Of a stretch of DNA of 11,452 nucleotides, positions 6,932-11,452 are shown piece by piece. The notes under the pieces are model-generated. The model was not told the DNA's origin, made no database searches, and saw only the letters and a list, made by a program, of their open reading frames with translations. Each line of letters starts with the position of its first letter. Position 1 is the first letter of the stretch. This DNA is from SIG710 sp045605745 (lineage in GTDB: Bacteria > Bacillota > Clostridia > Oscillospirales > CAG-272): contig JAZUQN010000012.1 of the NCBI GenBank assembly GCA_045605745.1, forward strand, positions 1-11,452. The letters are read 5' to 3'. A program made the translations under genes and the position numbers.

Positions 6932-7555
6932 ATGATAAAGCTTGCTTACGCAGAAATAGACGAAAACATAAAAGAAGAAGATATAAAAAAAGAGGCGGAT
7001 GTCCTTCCCCTGTTTTTCAGAGAAAAAAACACCGCCTATATAAATGAGATTTTAGAGAGAAAACACCGTCCATCAGCCCTCAGAGGTCTTAAAGCACTTG
7101 GGCTTCTTTGCTCTCTTTTGCCAAGCAAGGGGATGAATACGACCATATCAAAAACAGAAACCGGCAGACCCTATTTCCCCTATGAGTCCGGGATCGATTT
7201 CAACATTTCGCACTCCGAGAAAATGGTGATATGCGCCATTTGCTTTGAATCTCAAAATCCAAAAATCGGGATAGATTGCGAAGAGGTGTATAAAAAGAAT
7301 CCGATTGCTTTTTCCGAACGCTTTTTCACAAAAGAAGAACAAAGAGTAATCGCAAACGCAGAAAACAAAAATCACACATTCACCGAAATCTGGACAAAAA
7401 AGGAAGCATATCTAAAATATACCGGAAAAGGTCTTTCAATTCCACTCTCATCCTTTGATGTTATAGGAAATCCCCCTGCATCCTTTCAAACATTTGAGCT
7501 TTGCGGACATATAATAAGCATCTGTACAAAAGCTCCCGATAAAATAAGCTTTTAA
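6932..7555 (+). CDS. Sfp-type 4'-phosphopantetheinyl transferase
   Basis: This 207-residue enzyme transfers the phosphopantetheine arm of coenzyme A to a serine of a carrier protein, activating acyl- or peptidyl-carrier domains of fatty acid, polyketide or non-ribosomal peptide synthesis. Family motifs are in order: GRPYF (78-82), the FNISHS block with His94, the magnesium-binding IGIDCEE block (112-118, with Asp115 and Glu117), and the FTEIWTKKEAYLKYTGKGL block (150-168) with Trp154, Glu158 and Lys162. The length fits a compact two-lobed, single-chain Sfp/Gsp-type enzyme rather than the short AcpS type. It is the only plus-strand gene in the window, with its own promoter and a strong terminator, so it is a self-contained unit. 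No carrier protein or synthetase lies nearby, so its partner is unknown. Confidence 0.9.
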   Translation: MIKLAYAEIDENIKEEDIKKEADVLPLFFREKNTAYINEILERKHRPSALRGLKALGLLCSLLPSKGMNTTISKTETGRPYFPYESGIDFNISHSEKMVICAICFESQNPKIGIDCEEVYKKNPIAFSERFFTKEEQRVIANAENKNHTFTEIWTKKEAYLKYTGKGLSIPLSSFDVIGNPPASFQTFELCGHIISICTKAPDKISF

Positions 7556-7579
7556 ATGCTCATTTTATCGGGAGCTTTT
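7528..7579. terminator. Shared bidirectional terminator hairpin
   Basis: An 18-base arm (7528-7545, containing AAAAGCTCCCGATAAAAT) is perfectly complementary to 7562-7579, with a 16-base loop that can pair further inside through AGC and GCT. On the plus strand the arm ends in TTTTCTT. On the minus strand it also ends in TTTT. It sits between two convergent genes and serves both: the transferase stop codon (7553-7555) lies in the loop and the peptidase stop (7588-7590) lies nine bases outside it. The left arm doubles as the last codons before the stop of the transferase gene. Confidence 0.9.
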
Positions 7580-7587
7580 CTTATAGA

Positions 7588-9291
7588 TCAGCAAATATCG
7601 CCAAGGTCAAAAGCTTCAAGCCACTGCTTTGCTTTCTCGCAAACGCTTCGCAAGCACTTTTCCTCAAAGGGGCTGTCAAGTCCTGCATTTTTAAGAAGCT
7701 CTGTAAAAGTGCGGCTTCCGCCCTGCTCGGTGTAAGCCATATAATGCTTCCAAGCATTGGCAAGGTCATCCTGTATCATAGCCCAGAACTGAAGAGAAAC
7801 GGTTTGTGCAAGGCAATAATCAATATAATAGAAGGGACTTGCATAGATATGGCTCTGTCTCTGCCATCCCTCTCCTTCGCTATAGAAAGGAATCTCACCG
7901 TCAAGACGCATCCAAGGCATATAGATGCCAAGAAGCTCCTTCCATGCCTTGTGTCTTTCGATAGGAGTCATTTCGGGCTTTTCATAAACAAGATGCTGGA
8001 AATGGTCAACCATAGTTCCATAGGGGATAAATGTCAGTGCGCCTGCAAGATGGCTATAGAGGAATTTCTTTGTGTCATCTCCAAAGAAGCCCTCCGCCCA
8101 AGGCCAAGCAAAAAATTCCATCGACATGGAGTGAACCTCACAGCCCTCCATGCTTGGCCAAACAGTATCCATAGGAACGCGCTTTCTGTTATACCAGCAG
8201 GCAAATGCGTGACCTGCCTCATGGGTGACAACCTCAACATCTCCCTGAGTTCCGTTGAAATTTGCAAAAATAAACGGAACCTCATAATCATCAATGCCTG
8301 TGCAGTAGCCACCTCCTGCCTTGCCCTCGGTTGAAAGCACATCCATCAGCTCGCCATCAAGCATGGTTCTGAAAAATTCTGATGTTTCGGGTGAAAGCTC
8401 ATCATAGAATTTCTTGCCGTTTGCAATAATATCGTCAGCATCGCCCTGAGGCTTTGGATTGCCTGAGCGGAACATAAGCGCATTATCCGCAAAGCTCATA
8501 GGATATTCCTTGCCCAGTCTCTTTGCCTGAGCCTTGTAAATATCATTTGCAACAGGGACAAGATATTTAACAACTGCCGAGCGGAATTTTTCAATATCCT
8601 CTTTTGTATAGCAATTGCGTCCCATACGGTAATAACCAAGGGTGGTATATCCCTCATAGCCAAGCTTTTTGCCCATGGTGTCTCTAAGATGGGTAAGCTC
8701 ATCATAAATTCTGTCAAGATCAGCCTGATGCTCTTTATACCACGCACCCTCAGCCTTCCAAGCCGCAAGTCTGCGCTCGTCATCCGAATCGTTTTTAAAG
8801 GGCGAGAGCTGTGAAATAGTGTAAACACCGCCCTCAAATGGTATCTGAGCAGAGGCAATCAGCTTTTCATATTCCTTTGTCAGCTCGTTTTCTTTTTGAA
8901 GCTCGGGAATGATCTCAGGTGAAAATGTTTTAAGAGCTATCTCTGCATTTACAAAGATAATATCGCCGTATTCCTTTGAAAAATCTCCTCTGAACTTACT
9001 GCCAAGCATAATGGAGGTCCATCTCTGCATATATTCCTCAAGCTCAGGCATAGCACCATTCCAAAAGGTCATCTCGTCATCATAAAACTTATCGCGAGTG
9101 TCTATGGTGTGCCTAACATTTGCAAGAGTTGCCATTGTGCTTATATGCTTTGCGGCCTTCTCCTTTTGCAAAAATATCTCTTTTGCACTTTCATAGCTCT
9201 CTGCCGCCTCAAGACGGTCGCAAAGCTCTGTCAACTGTTTTTTCACTTCCTCAATATCGGGTCGTTCATATTTCATCTCTGAAAATTTCAT
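7588..9291 (-). CDS. M3-family oligoendopeptidase (zinc metallopeptidase)
   Basis: This 567-residue cytoplasmic peptidase would cleave short to medium peptides, in the M3 family of PepF-like oligoendopeptidases. The zinc site is HEAGH at 357-361 (Glu358 catalytic, His357 and His361 ligands). The likely third ligand is Glu385 in the GCEVHSMSMEFF segment. The block HIYASPFYYIDYCLAQ (481-496) is the substrate-closing C-terminal motif with catalytic tyrosines. The N-terminus MKFSEMKYERPDIEEVKKQL is characteristic of the roughly 560-residue clostridial group. No signal peptide is present. GGGGGA lies about six bases before the ATG, and a good promoter lies at 9323-9351. It converges on the transferase gene and is probably a single-gene transcript ended by the shared hairpin. 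It may take part in peptide catabolism. The physiological substrate cannot be told. Confidence 0.93.
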   Translation of the reverse strand: MKFSEMKYERPDIEEVKKQLTELCDRLEAAESYESAKEIFLQKEKAAKHISTMATLANVRHTIDTRDKFYDDEMTFWNGAMPELEEYMQRWTSIMLGSKFRGDFSKEYGDIIFVNAEIALKTFSPEIIPELQKENELTKEYEKLIASAQIPFEGGVYTISQLSPFKNDSDDERRLAAWKAEGAWYKEHQADLDRIYDELTHLRDTMGKKLGYEGYTTLGYYRMGRNCYTKEDIEKFRSAVVKYLVPVANDIYKAQAKRLGKEYPMSFADNALMFRSGNPKPQGDADDIIANGKKFYDELSPETSEFFRTMLDGELMDVLSTEGKAGGGYCTGIDDYEVPFIFANFNGTQGDVEVVTHEAGHAFACWYNRKRVPMDTVWPSMEGCEVHSMSMEFFAWPWAEGFFGDDTKKFLYSHLAGALTFIPYGTMVDHFQHLVYEKPEMTPIERHKAWKELLGIYMPWMRLDGEIPFYSEGEGWQRQSHIYASPFYYIDYCLAQTVSLQFWAMIQDDLANAWKHYMAYTEQGGSRTFTELLKNAGLDSPFEEKCLRSVCEKAKQWLEAFDLGDIC

Positions 9292-9322
9292 AAATAATCC
9301 CCCAAAAACTTATATTTTCTAT

Positions 9323-9351
9323 ATTGTAACATATTGGGCAAAAAATTACAA
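9323..9351 (-). promoter_or_regulatory. Promoter of the oligoendopeptidase gene, with inverted repeat
   Basis: On the minus strand TTGTAA (9346-9351) and TACAAT (9323-9328) are spaced by 17 bases, and a TG upstream of TACAAT gives an extended -10 element. It lies 32 bases upstream of the start codon at 9291. The outer halves form a 7-base inverted repeat, ATTGTAA at 9323-9329 and TTACAAT at 9346-9352, separated by 16 bases. A repressor could use these, but the symmetry may arise by chance from the two promoter boxes. Confidence 0.6.
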
Positions 9352-9364
9352 TAGAAATTTTCAT

Positions 9365-10327
9365 CTAATTTTGATTAAGAACATCCTGTTTCAAATGAAG
9401 GTCATAATTCAGAAGAACTCTTCCCTCACAGAGTAGATCACTCATTCTAACTGCTGATATTCTACTGTTATCATAGGAGTTATAATAATATATTCTATTT
9501 CCAAGATCCATACAAGCAGAATAGATAGTTATGTCGAAATCTCCATTTGAGGCAATCACACCGCCTCTCACCATTGCCACGGATGAAAGAATATGAAACA
9601 TATCGGAAACAGAAGAATTTTTCTCTGATACAGAAAGCAGATAAGCTGCTTTTATAAACCTTGATGCAGAAGAAAAATCTCCAGGCAAGCCCACACTGCC
9701 AATACCGTAGCTAAACGGTTCTATTCCCATATCTGATAATCGCCCCTTAGGCGCCCCCGGAGTCAGATTAAGATAATTTGAAAGATTTGCAATATGAAAA
9801 TCAAAGGGCGGACTGTTTGTCATAACATTTGCCCTGTTTTCATATATTCTGACGCCATTCTTTGTAACCTCAAAAACAATCGAGCCGCTTCCGTCGGCAA
9901 TATGCCAGTGTAAGGGTGATAATTTAAGCTCACTATCAAAGTCAATTCCAATTATATTTGTACTTTGGAGCAGTTTTTTTGCCTCGGATAGATTTTTGCA
10001 TTGCATCAAAACCCAAGGGATAAGCTCAAAGGGAGATATATTGCAGCGTCCCCCATCAACCTCTGAGCCATAAAAGGCATTGCTTGGAAAATCAAGCCCT
10101 GCCATAGCAAGGCCATGCTCGTTCATAGCATCAAAATAGAGAGGAAAATCATTTTTCACCATAGCCATTCCGATTATGGCATAATGCCGGGGAAAATCTT
10201 TTTCCATGCGATAATCAAAAACATATCCCCTTGGCGCAATAACCACCTTTCCCCGAAGCTTAAAAAAGACATCCATATTTCTGCCAAAAAGCGGACTTTC
10301 ACCGCTCATAAGAATACTTGTACACAT
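9365..10327 (-). CDS. Choloylglycine hydrolase-family amidase (bile salt hydrolase/penicillin V acylase type)
   Basis: This 320-residue N-terminal nucleophile hydrolase would cut a linear amide bond, such as that of glycine- or taurine-conjugated bile acids or penicillin V. After removal of Met1, Cys2 becomes the nucleophile. Its position right after the start, with AAGGAGG six bases upstream, fixes the start codon. By recalled alignment to bile salt hydrolases, the catalytic set is Cys2, Arg16, Asp19 (FGRNMD), Asn171 (MTNSPPFDFH) and Arg223 (SSASRF). The Asn normally present in the GLNFP block is Asp79 here (GLDFP). The Gram-positive assembly loop between residues 188 and 220 is present at normal length. 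No signal peptide is visible, so it is probably cytoplasmic. It starts 59 bases after the propeller-like gene ends and may be co-transcribed with it. Bile acid specificity is possible but unproven. Confidence 0.88.
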   Translation of the reverse strand: MCTSILMSGESPLFGRNMDVFFKLRGKVVIAPRGYVFDYRMEKDFPRHYAIIGMAMVKNDFPLYFDAMNEHGLAMAGLDFPSNAFYGSEVDGGRCNISPFELIPWVLMQCKNLSEAKKLLQSTNIIGIDFDSELKLSPLHWHIADGSGSIVFEVTKNGVRIYENRANVMTNSPPFDFHIANLSNYLNLTPGAPKGRLSDMGIEPFSYGIGSVGLPGDFSSASRFIKAAYLLSVSEKNSSVSDMFHILSSVAMVRGGVIASNGDFDITIYSACMDLGNRIYYYNSYDNSRISAVRMSDLLCEGRVLLNYDLHLKQDVLNQN

Positions 10328-10339
10328 AAGAACCTCCTT

Positions 10340-10361
10340 GCAAAATCTTATAATATTTTGC
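10340..10361. promoter_or_regulatory. 22-bp operator-like palindrome at a weak promoter
   Basis: GCAAAAT and ATTTTGC (7-bp arms) flank an inner TTATAA. Twenty of 22 positions are symmetric; the only mismatched pair is positions 8 and 15. The dyad lies immediately upstream of the AAGGAGG ribosome binding site of the choloylglycine hydrolase-family gene. It overlaps a possible minus-strand -10 box TATAAG (10347-10352), whose weak -35 partner TTATGA is at 10370-10375 with 17-base spacing. The AT-rich stem has no following T-run, so it is a poor terminator. A repressor site is more plausible, though the promoter itself is only a modest match. Confidence 0.4.
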
Positions 10362-10386
10362 GCAGAAATTCATAAGTTAACCAAAA

Positions 10387-11452
10387 TCATTTATAAAAGC
10401 CAACAACCTCTCCTGTTTTGGCACTTGAAATCAGATTGCCCCGTGAATCAAATATATGCTCATAAACATAGCAAGCTCCACCGATCGAAAAAGCACTTGT
10501 TGCAGGCGAAAAATAGGTATCCGAAATGTAATGAGTTTTCCATATCATATTGCCATCTGCATCGACCCCAAGCTCACCGCAAACCGATCCTGAAACAGAG
10601 TAAAATTCCTCCGGAACGCCCGTATCACCGTCACATACCAAAAGAACGGCTGTGTAATTCTCTCTGAGAAGCTCTGTTAAAGCCCCATTGTCAACACCGT
10701 ATGTGGGGTGATAATCACCGCCGAGCATATAAGTATCATCACTTGTTTTCAGCTCTCCATCCTCATAAATAAGATCAAATATAAAATCTATCTCCCCGTG
10801 TCCTTTCGCTATCTCTCTGCCGTGCTTTGGAACAGCATATGCGCTGAGATATATCTTTCCGCAAAACTCCGCCATACCCTCGATAAAATATGCAGTATCC
10901 TCAGATGAATAGCTAAAACCATCGCTAAGCTCCCCATCTCGTGAAACCTTGTATAGCTTTGCCTCTGTCATATAGCCGCCAAGCTGCATAATATATCCGT
11001 CTCCAAAGGCCGCAACATTCCATATTCCCCTGTTTCCGATATCGGTTATCCTCTGATAGGTAATGTTGCCAAGAATATCAAGCTTTGTAAAGACAAAGCT
11101 GCTTAGATCACCCCTGCCGAAAACAGCCATGCCGCCATCTATCGGAAGTACGGATGCAACAGAGAAAAATTTATATTCATCAAATGTATAATGCCAAATA
11201 TATTCTCCGCTCTCACTATTAAAAAGAGCAATAAATCCTGCAGAGCCTCCGCGTCTGTTGCCGGCAAGACCGTCAGTGCCGTAAGCTGCAACGTATTTTC
11301 CGCAGTCAATCAGGCTATGTCCCTCAACAAAAGAGTCTCTCAGAGCAATTTTAGTCTCCCAAATCTTTTCGCCGTCAAGGCTTTTATAAAACAACATCTC
11401 TCCGCCAAGGGTAAGCTGAGTTTTTTCATCATATATTTCATTATCAAGATAA
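10387..11452 (-). CDS. Beta-propeller-like protein, 5' end outside the window
   Basis: The reading frame is open from the right edge to the TGA at 10387-10389, giving 354 visible residues. An internal ATG at 11395-11397 has only a poorly spaced GGAG. The 18 codons before it encode sensible sequence (YLDNEIYDEKTQLTLGG), so the gene very likely starts beyond the window. The protein is rich in short strands and repeats a Gly/Trp pattern of PQQ-type or quinoprotein-like propellers: SLDGEKIWET, SESGEYIWHY, DILGNITYQ, DADGNMIWKT and, at the end, DSRGNLISSA. These recur at intervals of roughly 40 to 150 residues. No catalytic motif is recognised, and a signal peptide or membrane anchor could lie in the missing N-terminus. 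It could be a surface or sensor-domain protein. It ends 59 bases before the amidase start on the same strand. Confidence 0.7.
   Translation of the reverse strand, partial: YLDNEIYDEKTQLTLGGEMLFYKSLDGEKIWETKIALRDSFVEGHSLIDCGKYVAAYGTDGLAGNRRGGSAGFIALFNSESGEYIWHYTFDEYKFFSVASVLPIDGGMAVFGRGDLSSFVFTKLDILGNITYQRITDIGNRGIWNVAAFGDGYIMQLGGYMTEAKLYKVSRDGELSDGFSYSSEDTAYFIEGMAEFCGKIYLSAYAVPKHGREIAKGHGEIDFIFDLIYEDGELKTSDDTYMLGGDYHPTYGVDNGALTELLRENYTAVLLVCDGDTGVPEEFYSVSGSVCGELGVDADGNMIWKTHYISDTYFSPATSAFSIGGACYVYEHIFDSRGNLISSAKTGEVVGFYK

Noticed and set aside
7744..8334. Plus-strand open frame of 196 codons
   Set aside because: It lies wholly antisense to the oligoendopeptidase, which carries clear zinc-site motifs, and it has no recognisable domain. 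It is a by-product of the codon usage of the real gene.
9292..9364. Rho-independent terminator after the amidase gene
   Set aside because: The inverted repeat here is AT-only at its arms, has a 16-base loop and no clear T-run after the second arm. It coincides with a good promoter for the next gene.

Overview
The window looks like the chromosome of a low-to-moderate GC Gram-positive bacterium, most likely a gut-associated member of the Clostridia. The reasons are strong AGGAGG-type ribosome binding sites, tightly packed genes, an M3-family oligoendopeptidase of Firmicutes type, and a choloylglycine-hydrolase-family enzyme that aligns with Gram-positive bile salt hydrolases. The species cannot be told from the sequence. 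It divides into a phage half (positions 1 to about 6757) and a bacterial half (about 6900 to the end).

Phage half, all on the minus strand and read right to left: terminase small subunit, terminase large subunit, a 586-residue beta-rich nozzle/stopper-like protein, portal, scaffolding protein, P22-like major capsid protein and a small head-tail adaptor. A ribosome binding site for a further gene sits at the left edge. This is a nearly complete head-assembly and DNA-packaging module of a tailed phage. The P22-like portal and coat, a free-standing scaffold, no visible maturation protease and the nozzle-like protein together suggest a short-tailed (podovirus-like) virion. The nozzle-like gene lies between terL and portal, not after the adaptor as in P22.

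Junction (6758 to 6931): a 174-bp intergenic region lies between the divergent terS and phosphopantetheinyl transferase genes. It holds a good plus-strand promoter, a weaker minus-strand promoter, and between them four tandem 10-bp units (consensus NTTGGTACNN), one per helical turn. No integrase, repressor or replication gene lies between terS and the bacterial genes, so the structural operon directly abuts host sequence.

Bacterial half: an Sfp-type 4'-phosphopantetheinyl transferase gene on the plus strand has its own promoter and ends in a very strong hairpin. That hairpin is shared with the convergent M3 oligoendopeptidase gene, which has its own promoter. Upstream of the peptidase are a choloylglycine hydrolase-family amidase and a beta-propeller-like protein that runs off the right edge.

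The most notable points are the abrupt terS/host junction with its phased 10-bp repeat array, the unusual position of the nozzle-like gene, and an Asn-to-Asp change at a conserved substrate-pocket position of the choloylglycine hydrolase homologue. I see no CRISPR array, tRNA, rRNA or insertion sequence. No stretch over 300 bases lacks a gene.
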